NCBI GenBank assembly: GCA_033851845.1
Contig: JAWWOH010000102.1
Location: forward strand, 1-64,000
Direction: 5' to 3'
Length of the DNA: 64,000 nucleotides
DNA from: RYN-124 sp033851845
GTDB lineage: Bacteria > Actinomycetota > Actinomycetes > Mycobacteriales > SCTD01
A program made the position numbers and the translations under genes. The notes beneath the pieces were generated by a model. That model had not been told where the DNA came from, made no database searches, and worked only from the letters and a program-made list of their open reading frames with translations. Of the stretch, positions 8,775 to 16,211 are shown piece after piece (positions within the stretch are counted from its first letter, which is position 1; every line of letters starts with the position of its first letter).

Positions 8775-9253
8775 GAGCATCTCCAGTGTTGAGGCGAGCC
8801 CGCGGACTGGTCGTCCGTCGGTCGCAGGCATGCATCGGGTCCACAGCTGTCGGAGGCGATCGTCAGCGCTCGGTTCCAGAAAGCGTCTTCGGCGTCCTGG
8901 TCTAGGTTGATCTCGCGGAACTCTGTGAGCACGCCGTCCTGGGCCCGCCAGACGTGCACCATGGGTCGGACGAAGTGGCGGATCGTGCCGAAGACGGAAG
9001 CGGCGGCGTGGCCACGCTCGTCGGCGATGATGGAGCGCACGTCAAAGCCGCCCCTTCCGCCCGCGACGGCGGACACCCGTCCCAGGTAGTCCCACATTGC
9101 GTCTCGGCCGCAGTGCGCTCCCGACAGCGGATGATCGCCGGGGACGTGCAGGACCACGTTCTCGGACACGACCGCGTCGAGCTCGGCCACGTCGTGAGCT
9201 GCGTACGCGGCATAGACCCGACGCAGCAGTGCCACGGTCTCGGCGGCCGTCAT
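8771..9253 (-). CDS. SnoaL/NTF2-like domain protein
   Basis: A 160-residue protein with the NTF2-like cone fold signature: LLRRVYAAYAAHDVAELDAV, then VVLHVPGDHPLSGAHCGRDA and FREINLDQDAEDAFWNRAL. Such proteins are small-molecule binding or enzymatic domains (SnoaL cyclases, ketosteroid isomerases) or ligand sensors. There is no signal peptide, so it is probably cytoplasmic. It overlaps both neighbours by 4 nt (ATGA), so it is translationally coupled within the four-gene operon. Its substrate is not predictable. Confidence 0.8.
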   Translation of the reverse strand: MTAAETVALLRRVYAAYAAHDVAELDAVVSENVVLHVPGDHPLSGAHCGRDAMWDYLGRVSAVAGGRGGFDVRSIIADERGHAAASVFGTIRHFVRPMVHVWRAQDGVLTEFREINLDQDAEDAFWNRALTIASDSCGPDACLRPTDDQSAGSPQHWRCS

Positions 9254-9822
9254 GCGTGCTTCCAGGTGCCGGCGTAGGTGCCACTGCCCTCGACGACGCT
9301 GAGCATCTGGCCCTCGAAGTCGACGTGACCCCGCGACTCTGCGAAGCGACCGGCGCCGCCCACGATCCGGCAGTGAATCTGCAGATCGCCGTCGACGCCG
9401 AGCGTGAACTGCTCCGTGAGCATGAGCGTCCCGACCTCACCAGCCGCCGCCGGAGTGCCCCCGGTGGTCCCGATGAATGTCTCCTGCAGGACACCGGAGC
9501 TCTCGTTGGTGAGCAGGTCGATCGTCCCGCTCATCGTGTAGGTGGTGACGCCGATCCAGGTCCCCCGCCACTCCGTCGAGCCGACTGCAGTGAACGCACC
9601 CGTCGTGGGGTTGGACTTCGACGGGGTGAAGCTCGTCAGCGCCGCCGGCACCAGCGTCTGCCATGTGCCCTGAACGCGGTCGGCAGAAGCCGCGTGCGCC
9701 GGGAGGGGGAGGAGCATCAGCGCTGCAGCCACTGCAGCGGCCGCGATGCGTGCCCAGGGTCGGGGACTGGGGCAGGTAGCCCAGTCAGATTGGCGATCGG
9801 CCGTGGCGGCGGTGCTGGACAT
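9250..9822 (-). CDS. Secreted beta-barrel protein, possibly allene-oxide-cyclase/DUF3224-like
   Basis: 190 residues with ATG at 9822 preceded by GGGAG. A long signal peptide (IAAAAVAAALMLLPLPAHA, cleavage about residue 43) is followed by a beta-rich domain: WRGTWIGVTTYTMSGTIDLL, LMLTEQFTLGVDGDLQIHCR, GGAGRFAESRGHVDFEGQML and GSGTYAGTWKHA. The GxGRFxxxxGxVxF pattern resembles allene-oxide-cyclase-like barrels and DUF3224 proteins; this assignment is tentative. It is the first gene of the operon 9822 to 6223, 70 nt after the LuxR-type regulator gene. Confidence 0.7.
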   Translation of the reverse strand: MSSTAATADRQSDWATCPSPRPWARIAAAAVAAALMLLPLPAHAASADRVQGTWQTLVPAALTSFTPSKSNPTTGAFTAVGSTEWRGTWIGVTTYTMSGTIDLLTNESSGVLQETFIGTTGGTPAAAGEVGTLMLTEQFTLGVDGDLQIHCRIVGGAGRFAESRGHVDFEGQMLSVVEGSGTYAGTWKHA

Positions 9823-9888
9823 GGTCGCTCCCCCAGTGGCGGCCTGTTCAGCCGCGGCCTCCGCAGCCTGCGGTCCCCGAGCGGCCAG

Positions 9889-9909
9889 AACATCAGCCAG
9901 GTGGCAGAG
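9889..9909. promoter_or_regulatory. 21-nt element upstream of the secreted-protein operon (copy 2)
   Basis: This sequence is 20/21 identical to the element at the luxR-type gene start (12663-12683), sharing GCCAGGTGGCAGAG and a preceding AACATC. It overlaps the regulator's stop codon and lies 67 nt upstream of the barrel-protein start, in the same orientation relative to the downstream gene as copy 1. It is a candidate operator or promoter for the regulator. Confidence 0.55.
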
Positions 9910-12667
9910 ATCCGACCTGGCGCCGGCTGACCTCGGCGGCGACCGCCGCGCGTGTTGCGATTCCGAGCTTCGCGAAGACGTGCGAGAGATGGGTCTTGAC
10001 GGTGCCGCGGCCGATGAACATCCGCTCGCCAATTTCGACGTTGCTCAGACCCTGCGCCACCAAGCGCACAACTTCCAGCTCCGTCGGCGTCAGGCTCTCC
10101 CAGCCGTGCGACGGCCGGCCGCGTCTGCCACGGCTGCGGGTGGCGTAGCCGACGACCTCCTCGCGGGTCAGCGCTGCGCCCTCCTCCATGACGGCCTCCA
10201 CTGCGCATCCATCTGCGCGGGCTGCGGCAGCCGCGGCGGCGCATGCGCTCGCCGTCCGCGGATTCCGGACCAGACCGTGCTTCCCGCGGAGCGCGGCGGT
10301 CGCGCCGAGCAGCCTCAGCGACTCGGCGACACTGCGGGGGAAGCCAAGCAGCGCAAGGTCCTCGAGGGACGCGAGGACGCCCGGGAGATGACCGACCCGC
10401 GCTCTGAGCGCGAGCGCCTCGTGGTGCGCGGTTTCCGCAGCGACGAGCTCGCCGTGGGCGACCGCAAGCTCGCCGAGCCCCTGATGCGCGTCGGCGCGCA
10501 AACCGGGGTTCCCGATCTCGTCTGCGGCCTCGAGCGCGGTCCTCAGCCAGGTACCGCCCTCCGCGCCCGCGGTGGCCTCGACGAGGGCGCGCCCGTAAGC
10601 GGTACAGAACAGCGAGCGCCATAGCGGGTCCGCGACGAGGAACCGATCCGCGACTGGGGCCAGTGCGGTTACGGCGTCGGCCGCGGCCCCGTCCTCCCGC
10701 AGCAGGCGTGCCGTCCCCACGAGCGCCCAGATCTTGCTCAACGTGCCGCCGCTTGCGCTGGCGCGAGCCAGCGTGTCGGCATACCCGCGCCGGGCCAACT
10801 CCCGTTCTCCGATCAGGCAATCGAGATCAGCCAGCCACGCCGTCGTGAGCCACCCCGTCAAGGGGTCCCCGACCGCACGGCACAACTCGGCCGATGCCGA
10901 CAGGCACCCCCGTGCGATGGCGGCGTCCCCGCGCTGCACCGCTACGTAGCCCTCGACGGCGTCACACCAAGCGAGGAAGAAAGCATTGCCAAGGGCGTGG
11001 GCTTCACGCCGCAGCTCTTGCACCACCTCGAGCACACCGGCGTCGTCCCCCATCGTGAGGCACGCGATGCTCGTCATCTTGAGCGCGTCTCCCGCGCCCC
11101 AGGAATCGCCCGTGTCGCGGCAGCGCTGCACCTTGTCCACCAGCGCCGCACGCGCGCTGGGCGGGTGGAGCAGGGCAGTGCAGTAGGTGGCCGTGGTCGC
11201 TGCGCGCGCCATCATCGTGGGGTCGCCCGACCGCTCCGCCGCGGCCAGCGCCTCGGGCGCCCGCTTCTGCGTGGTCGCGAGGTCGTCGCCATACACACCC
11301 ATGTGCGCCGACTGCCAGAGGACCTGCGCCCACAGTACGGAGTCGTCGCCCTCGGCCCGCACCGCGCGCCGCAGCCAACGGACGCCGGCGGCCGGGTGCC
11401 TCAACTCCCAGAACAGCCCCAGCGCCACAATCGTGCGACGGAACGGCTGGGGGTCCTGCGCACCCGCCCACCAGTGCAGCGCGCCCTCGAGTTCGTGGGA
11501 CTCGGCGTCGAGCCGCGCGAGCCAGAGAAGTGCGTCCGCGCCGGTCAGATGTGGAGCGGCGCGCTCGGCCAGGTCGAGGTAGTGCTGCGCATGACGGGAC
11601 CGGACCTCGTCGCCCTCGCCCGCGTCCAGCAGCCGGGCGCGCGCGAAGTCGCGAACAGACTCGAGCAGCCGGAAGCGTCGCGGCTCGACCTCGACGACCT
11701 GAACCAACGAACGGTCGACCAGCTGGCCAAGCACTTCGCTGTCCCCACCGACGGCGTCGCTCGCCTCTGCAGTGAAGTCGCCGGCGAAGACGGCCAGCTG
11801 CCAGAGCAGCCGCTGCGCGGCAGGGCCGAGCAGGTCGTGACTCCACGCGATCGAGGCCTCCAGAGTGCGTTGCTGCGGCAGGATGCCGCGCGCGTTACCC
11901 GTTAGCAGCCGGAAGCGGTTGTCCACGGAGGCCGCGATCTCGGGCAGCGACATGACCCGCAGCCGTGCCGCGGCCAGCTCGATCGCCAACGGCAGGCCGT
12001 CCAGCCGCCGGCAGAGTTCGGCGATGTTCGCGCGAGTCCCATCGTCCGGCCGGTAGCCGGGCTGGACCTGCGCCGCGCGGGTGACGAAGAGCGCTACCGC
12101 GTCATCGGCCACCAGCGGTTCGACGCGCCACGTCGTTTCACCCGGCACCTGCAGCGGCTCACGACTGGTCGCCAGCACCCGCAGGCCTGATGCCGACCTC
12201 AGCAGTGCCTGGACGAGGTCAGCGACCTCCGCCACCAGGTGCTCGACGTTGTCGAGAGCCAGGACGAGCTCCTGGCGTCGCAGCTGCCAGGCGAGTGTCT
12301 CAACGAGTGGGCGCCCGGGTTCCTGGCGCAGGCCCAGCGCCGTTGCCACCACCGGCGCGACCTGCCCCTCGCCGGTGACCGCGCCCAGCTCCACCCACAC
12401 GACCCGCTCGGTCAGCTGGTCCAGCCCCGCGAGCGCGAGGCGGCTCTTGCCCACTCCCCCCGGGCCGGTCACCGTCAATAACCGGGTCCCGTGCACTGCG
12501 TCGACCAACGCCGCGACGTCCTCCGCACGACCGACGAAAGACGTGAGCGGCAACGGCAGTCGCGCGGCGTCCGATGCGGGAGGTGCGAGGAAGTGGACGG
12601 TGGCATCCACCGCCCTCTCCGTGCTCTCCACGCGCTCCACCCTTGCCCCGGTGGGACCGATCAACAT
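9893..12667 (-). CDS. LuxR-family regulator with NB-ARC ATPase and TPR-like region
   Basis: A 924-residue signal-transduction regulator. LPLTSFVGR opens the NB-ARC module; Walker A GPGGVGKSRLA is near residues 69-79, Walker B-like LVLALDNVEH near 135, and LPLAIELAAARLRV near 225. A long helical repeat region (about 380-820) follows, then a C-terminal LuxR helix-turn-helix (LTPTELEVVRLVAQGLSNVE to GTVKTHLSHVFAKLGI, about 860-915). The start codon is uncertain: the ATG at 12667 lies inside a conserved 21-nt element, and GTG codons at residues 10 and 14 are alternatives if that element is the promoter. It probably controls the adjacent operon. Confidence 0.9.
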   Translation of the reverse strand: MLIGPTGARVERVESTERAVDATVHFLAPPASDAARLPLPLTSFVGRAEDVAALVDAVHGTRLLTVTGPGGVGKSRLALAGLDQLTERVVWVELGAVTGEGQVAPVVATALGLRQEPGRPLVETLAWQLRRQELVLALDNVEHLVAEVADLVQALLRSASGLRVLATSREPLQVPGETTWRVEPLVADDAVALFVTRAAQVQPGYRPDDGTRANIAELCRRLDGLPLAIELAAARLRVMSLPEIAASVDNRFRLLTGNARGILPQQRTLEASIAWSHDLLGPAAQRLLWQLAVFAGDFTAEASDAVGGDSEVLGQLVDRSLVQVVEVEPRRFRLLESVRDFARARLLDAGEGDEVRSRHAQHYLDLAERAAPHLTGADALLWLARLDAESHELEGALHWWAGAQDPQPFRRTIVALGLFWELRHPAAGVRWLRRAVRAEGDDSVLWAQVLWQSAHMGVYGDDLATTQKRAPEALAAAERSGDPTMMARAATTATYCTALLHPPSARAALVDKVQRCRDTGDSWGAGDALKMTSIACLTMGDDAGVLEVVQELRREAHALGNAFFLAWCDAVEGYVAVQRGDAAIARGCLSASAELCRAVGDPLTGWLTTAWLADLDCLIGERELARRGYADTLARASASGGTLSKIWALVGTARLLREDGAAADAVTALAPVADRFLVADPLWRSLFCTAYGRALVEATAGAEGGTWLRTALEAADEIGNPGLRADAHQGLGELAVAHGELVAAETAHHEALALRARVGHLPGVLASLEDLALLGFPRSVAESLRLLGATAALRGKHGLVRNPRTASACAAAAAAARADGCAVEAVMEEGAALTREEVVGYATRSRGRRGRPSHGWESLTPTELEVVRLVAQGLSNVEIGERMFIGRGTVKTHLSHVFAKLGIATRAAVAAEVSRRQVGSLPPG

Positions 12668-12683
12668 CTGCCAGGTGGCAGAG
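12663..12683. promoter_or_regulatory. 21-nt element at the start of the LuxR-type regulator gene (copy 1)
   Basis: It contains an inverted repeat CTGCCA-GG-TGGCAG (12668-12681) directly before the annotated ATG. The same element, with one mismatch, stands upstream of the neighbouring operon (9889-9909). Position and dyad symmetry suggest autoregulation and regulon control, but this is an inference from two copies. Confidence 0.55.
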
Positions 12684-12700
12684 TCCCACGCGCGGTCGCG

Positions 12701-12800
12701 CCCGCGCGGGCATTCACGCAGCGTGAGGCGCTACCAGGATGGTTTGAGCGGAGCGTGTCGACGAACGGAGTGCTCCGGTCGACCCGTCTGCCGGTCGTCT
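12701..12800. repeat. Dispersed repeat with tadA-like end, copy 1
   Basis: Direct-orientation similarity to 24471-24569. Shared blocks include CGCGCGG, CACGCAGCGT, GCTACC-x-GGA-x-GG, GAG-x-GG, then GTCGACGAACGG and GTCGACCCG. By eye about 70-75% identical with small gaps. The right part is tadA-derived (the VD-x-STPFVD codons). The two copies bracket the 13.2-24.5 kb block. Confidence 0.45.
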
Positions 12801-13139
12801 TGAGCACCTTCTCGACGAGGTCCCGGACCTGGCCGTCGTTGAGGATCGTCGACGTCAGCGCGGAGGAGCCACGCCGGGCGATGAACAGGCGGCCGGGCTC
12901 GTTGATCTAGCCCAAGAGATCTGTTCGCCTGCGACGGGTCGACCGGGTTTGGAGGTGTGCGGCCCCCGATTTTCCGTCTGATCGCATCCACGAAGGTAGG
13001 GCTCATAGGTGGTCGCCCAGCCGTCAGGGCCTTACATGAGAAAGAGCGGGCGTGGGGACATCTACCCAGCAGTCAGTCGCTCGTTGATCCAGATCTCCTC
13101 AACGCGGACCTCCGCCTCGACCGTGTCGACGGCGCTCAC
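12756..13139 (-). pseudogene. Decayed tadA/cpaF 5' remnant
   Basis: On the minus strand this resembles codons of the intact tadA. Segment 12756-12907 encodes INEPGRLFIARRGSS..., LTSTILNDGQVRDLVEK and TTGRRVDRSTPFVD, corresponding to 5379-5530 at roughly 80% nucleotide identity. Segment 13080-13139 resumes with the preceding tadA codons and, after an internal deletion of about 200 nt, matches the extreme 5' end including the GTG start. A 172-bp insertion separates the two. Differences include synonymous changes, so the copy is not a recent duplicate of the local tadA. Non-functional. Confidence 0.85.
12908..13079. mobile_element. 172-bp insertion with 10-bp target duplication in the tadA remnant
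   Basis: The insertion is flanked by direct repeats CTCGTTGATC at 12898-12907 and 13080-13089. Removing one repeat and the insert restores the uninterrupted tadA order seen at 5520-5540. This is the signature of a transposition-like insertion with target-site duplication. No coding gene and no convincing terminal inverted repeats were seen; the ends share a vague ATCTAgCCCA / ATCTACCCA similarity in direct orientation. The source element is unknown. Confidence 0.65.
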
Positions 13140-13190
13140 GGCAGCGAACCTATGGCCTGGTAGCGGCCCAGCCAATGCGTCTGTGGACAA
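13140..13190 (-). promoter_or_regulatory. Remnant of a tadA-type promoter
   Basis: TAGGTT (13147-13152 on the minus strand) lies 7 nt before the remnant GTG, and TTGTCCACAG (13181-13190) lies 28 nt further upstream, exactly as at the intact tadA, although the DNA between has diverged. It is probably inactive now. From 13191 to 13287 nothing recognisable was found. Confidence 0.5.
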
Positions 13191-13287
13191 CAAGGGTCTG
13201 AGTGGTGTCGAGGTCGGCGTGCCGCCATCGTCGCGTTCTCGGCCCGCTGCGCTATCTCAGGCGCTACGAGCTCGTCGCTGCCGGTCG

Positions 13288-15477
13288 CTACCCGAGAGCC
13301 CCGCGGTTGGCGACAGGCACGTCGCCCCGATCCGCAAGGTCAGGCGGGGTGACGGGGGCCTCTCCTGTCATCCGGGTGCCGCAGCCATCCTGCGACACCA
13401 CCTGCAGCCGACCCCCGATCGCTGCCATCCGGTCCACGAGGTTCTGCACGCCCATGCCGGCGCCGACGTCCTGCGAATCGAACCCGGGACCGTCGTCCTC
13501 GACCCTCAGCCTGACCGTGTCCTGGGAGATGGTCAGCTCGACCGTGACGGAGGCGTGCGGTGCGTGTTTCGCCGCGTTCTGGAGGCCTTCGAGGCAGCAG
13601 AAGTACATAGCGGCCTCCACGCGGGGATCGAGTCGTCGTCCGTCGAGTTCCGCGGAGGCCACCACCCGTGCTCCCGGGAAGTACTTGTTGACGTGGGCAC
13701 GAATGGCAGCGGCCAGGCCCTTGTCGGCCAGCAGCTGCGGAAAGACGCCACGGGCGAGGTCCCGCAATGACTCGAGCGTCTCGGGAATCATGAGCGCGAT
13801 TGCGTCCAAAAGCGGCGCCGCTCGCTCAGGATCATGAACGAGCAGCTCTCGAGCCGCAGTCAAGCGGGCTCCGATCGCCACCAGCTGCTGTTGCGCGCCG
13901 TCGTGGATGTCTCTCTCCAGTCTCCTGCGCTCGTGATCCTGGGCAACCACGATGCGGCGACGCGACGCCATCAGCTCGTCGGCCTGCCATGAGATCTCCT
14001 GGAGCCTGTCCTGGAGCTGGAGGGCGAGCCGAACGTTGCGCAGCGCGAGGCCCGACTGCGACGCCAAGGCCGTCAGCAAATCGTGCTCTTGGACCGTCAG
14101 GGCAAGGCCAGCCCCCTTAAGACTCGCTATCTCCCCGATCTCCACCTGTTGGTCGACGATCGGTACGACGTGAGCAAGGCTCCAGTCTGAATCGGCTGCC
14201 TCCGGCGGCCAGGCCGCGGTGTATCCGGTGCCGTCGGCGCCGAAGACGCGCACTCTGGCGGCCGAGCCGACGATCCCGCTGCCTGCCGCTTCCGCCATCC
14301 TGGGCAGGACGTCCTCGAGCGACAGCGCGTCTCCTAGCCGGCGTGCCAGCTGTGCGACTGCTTCGTACGGCGTGGCCCGCGGTCCGTAGACCAGCCGGTC
14401 GGCCACCAGCTGCAGGCGTTCCCGCAGCGGGCTGAACACGAGTGCCACCGCCGAAGTCGCCGCGATGGACAGGGCGACGTTCGGCCGCCCGTGGGTGCCG
14501 ATCGCGTTGCCGATCACCGAGACGACTCCGACGTAGACGGCGGTGATGAAAGCGGCCAGCGAGCCGTAGACGAACAGCTTGCTCAGGATCAGGTCGATGT
14601 CGTAAAGGCGGTACTTGAGCACGGCCAGCGCAGTAGCGCTCACCAGGAAGACGATCAGTATCGGGAGCACCGCCGCCAGTAACAGCGGGTGCTGTTGGGG
14701 CAGGAAGTCCAGCAGGAGCGTCCACGTAGCGAATACCGAGGCCGCAGACACGAACCATTTGATCTGCTGTCGGCCGACCGTGTCGGAACGGCGATAGCGC
14801 AGCACAAGAGATACTGCCGAAAGCAGCAAGCCTGCTTGGAAGAACCGCCAGTAGTGCGCCGCCCACCAGCCGAGCAGCGTGTGAGCCCCGTAGTGGGCGG
14901 TCAGCGCAGCTGGCGGCGTGGGCCCCGCTTCCGTGAAGTACGGCGCGTCTGGGGTGACCGCGATGAGAACCATCGTCAACAGCAGAGGCAGATCGGCCAG
15001 CCCCGCCAGCAAGCGCCACCGTGGCCCTGGTAAGCGCCCGTCGGGAAACAGCAGGAACAAGTACGGAGCCAAGAACCAGGCGACGTTGAAGCAGATGACG
15101 TCCAGCCGGCGGACCTGAGCCAACAAGGGAAGTGCGTGCGGCGGTTGCAGGCGACTCCAGCCGTATCCGTAGCCGAGGTAGGACGCCATGCTGTCCAGCA
15201 GGCACAGGATGATGCCCTCCGTCAGCAGGATCCAGCCGACCCGGTTGCCGCGGGAGCGCAGGACGACGAAAGCGCCGATGGCGAGGATCGAGGCATTTGC
15301 CAGCACGCTGACGGCTGTGAAGCCGATGCGATGGGGATCGAGGAGCCACTGCACGCGCGCGTGGGCTGCCTCCACAGCCCAACCCACCATCACCACCGCG
15401 AGGATCCCCGTCGACCGACCGCTGCCTCGGATCCCCGCCACGGCGAGGATTCTGGACCGCGCATGGGCTGGGGGCAT
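13288..15477 (-). CDS. Membrane sensor histidine kinase (NarL-partner type)
   Basis: About 729 residues. Several N-terminal membrane segments (first about 40-60, through about 320), a GAF-like region (PYEAVAQLARRLGDALSLED onwards), a HisKA_3 domain with the phospho-acceptor RDIHDGAQQQLVAIG near residue 524, and a HATPase domain (LEGLQNAAKHAPHASV, DDGPGFDSQD). A longer frame exists, but its first 87 codons run antisense through the divergent regulator gene, so ATG at 15477 is used; its ribosome binding site is weak. Divergent from, and probably the partner of, the response regulator at 15542. Confidence 0.9.
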   Translation of the reverse strand: MPPAHARSRILAVAGIRGSGRSTGILAVVMVGWAVEAAHARVQWLLDPHRIGFTAVSVLANASILAIGAFVVLRSRGNRVGWILLTEGIILCLLDSMASYLGYGYGWSRLQPPHALPLLAQVRRLDVICFNVAWFLAPYLFLLFPDGRLPGPRWRLLAGLADLPLLLTMVLIAVTPDAPYFTEAGPTPPAALTAHYGAHTLLGWWAAHYWRFFQAGLLLSAVSLVLRYRRSDTVGRQQIKWFVSAASVFATWTLLLDFLPQQHPLLLAAVLPILIVFLVSATALAVLKYRLYDIDLILSKLFVYGSLAAFITAVYVGVVSVIGNAIGTHGRPNVALSIAATSAVALVFSPLRERLQLVADRLVYGPRATPYEAVAQLARRLGDALSLEDVLPRMAEAAGSGIVGSAARVRVFGADGTGYTAAWPPEAADSDWSLAHVVPIVDQQVEIGEIASLKGAGLALTVQEHDLLTALASQSGLALRNVRLALQLQDRLQEISWQADELMASRRRIVVAQDHERRRLERDIHDGAQQQLVAIGARLTAARELLVHDPERAAPLLDAIALMIPETLESLRDLARGVFPQLLADKGLAAAIRAHVNKYFPGARVVASAELDGRRLDPRVEAAMYFCCLEGLQNAAKHAPHASVTVELTISQDTVRLRVEDDGPGFDSQDVGAGMGVQNLVDRMAAIGGRLQVVSQDGCGTRMTGEAPVTPPDLADRGDVPVANRGALG

Positions 15478-15498
15478 AGGGGCTGGCCCCCGTGCATC

Positions 15499-15541
15499 AG
15501 TAGGGATCTCCCCGAAGGGGCGACTTGAGTAGGGTTCGCCG
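15499..15541. promoter_or_regulatory. Divergent regulatory region of the kinase/regulator pair
   Basis: Direct repeats AGTAGGG (15499-15505 and 15528-15534) flank an inverted repeat CCCC-GAA-GGGG (15510-15520). TAGGGT (15530-15535) ends 6 nt before the GTG of the response regulator, consistent with a leaderless transcript. The repeat and dyad could be a binding site for that regulator. Confidence 0.4.
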
Positions 15542-16204
15542 GTGATCCGACTCGTCATCGCGGAGGACAACCTCCTGGTGCGGGAGGGCATCAAGGCCCT
15601 GCTCGAGATCAACGACGACGTGGCAGTCGTCGGCGTGTGTGACTCGTATGACGCACTGCTCGCAGCCGTCGCGTCGTTGCGGCCCGAGGTGGTTCTGACC
15701 GACATCCGCATGCCTCCGACCGGTACGGACGAAGGCATCCGGGCGGCGGAGGCGATCGGCGCATCGGATCCCCAGATCGGCGTCGTCGTACTGAGCCAGC
15801 ACGACGAACCTGAATACGCGGTTGCACTGTTCCGGTCTGGGACGGCCCGGCGCGGCTACCTGCTCAAGGACCGGGTGTCCGAGCGCGGTCAGTTGATCGC
15901 TGCCGTCCGGGAAGTGGCCCGAGGCGGCTCCATGATCGACCCCAAGATCGTAGAAGCGCTCGTCTTGCAGCGCTCGCGCACGAACGATTCGCCGCTGGCC
16001 GAGCTCGCTGAGCGGGAGAGAGCGGTGCTCTCCGAGATGGCACAGGGCAAGGACAACGCCGCGATCGCAGCCTCCTTGTTCGTCACGGTGAAGACGGTGG
16101 AGAAGTACATCAGCTCCATCTTCGTCAAGCTCGGGCTGGCCGAGGAGCGAGACGTGAATCGGCGCGTGAAGGCGGTCCTGCTCTACTTGTCCGAGCGTGA
16201 TTGA
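15542..16204 (+). CDS. NarL/LuxR-family response regulator
   Basis: 220 residues, GTG start. The receiver domain has the acidic pair (IAEDNLL) and phospho-acceptor Asp in VVLTDIRMPP near residue 54; the C-terminal LuxR helix-turn-helix (LAERERAVLSEMAQGKDNAA to TVKTVEKYISSIFVKLGL) spans about 150-210. It is divergent from a HisKA_3 kinase with 64 nt between start codons, the expected partner. It belongs to the same subfamily (DIRMPP signature) as the regulators at 19977-20624 and 36668-37315. It ends 7 nt from the convergent hydrolase gene. Confidence 0.93.
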   Translation: MIRLVIAEDNLLVREGIKALLEINDDVAVVGVCDSYDALLAAVASLRPEVVLTDIRMPPTGTDEGIRAAEAIGASDPQIGVVVLSQHDEPEYAVALFRSGTARRGYLLKDRVSERGQLIAAVREVARGGSMIDPKIVEALVLQRSRTNDSPLAELAERERAVLSEMAQGKDNAAIAASLFVTVKTVEKYISSIFVKLGLAEERDVNRRVKAVLLYLSERD

Positions 16205-16211
16205 CCAGTGT

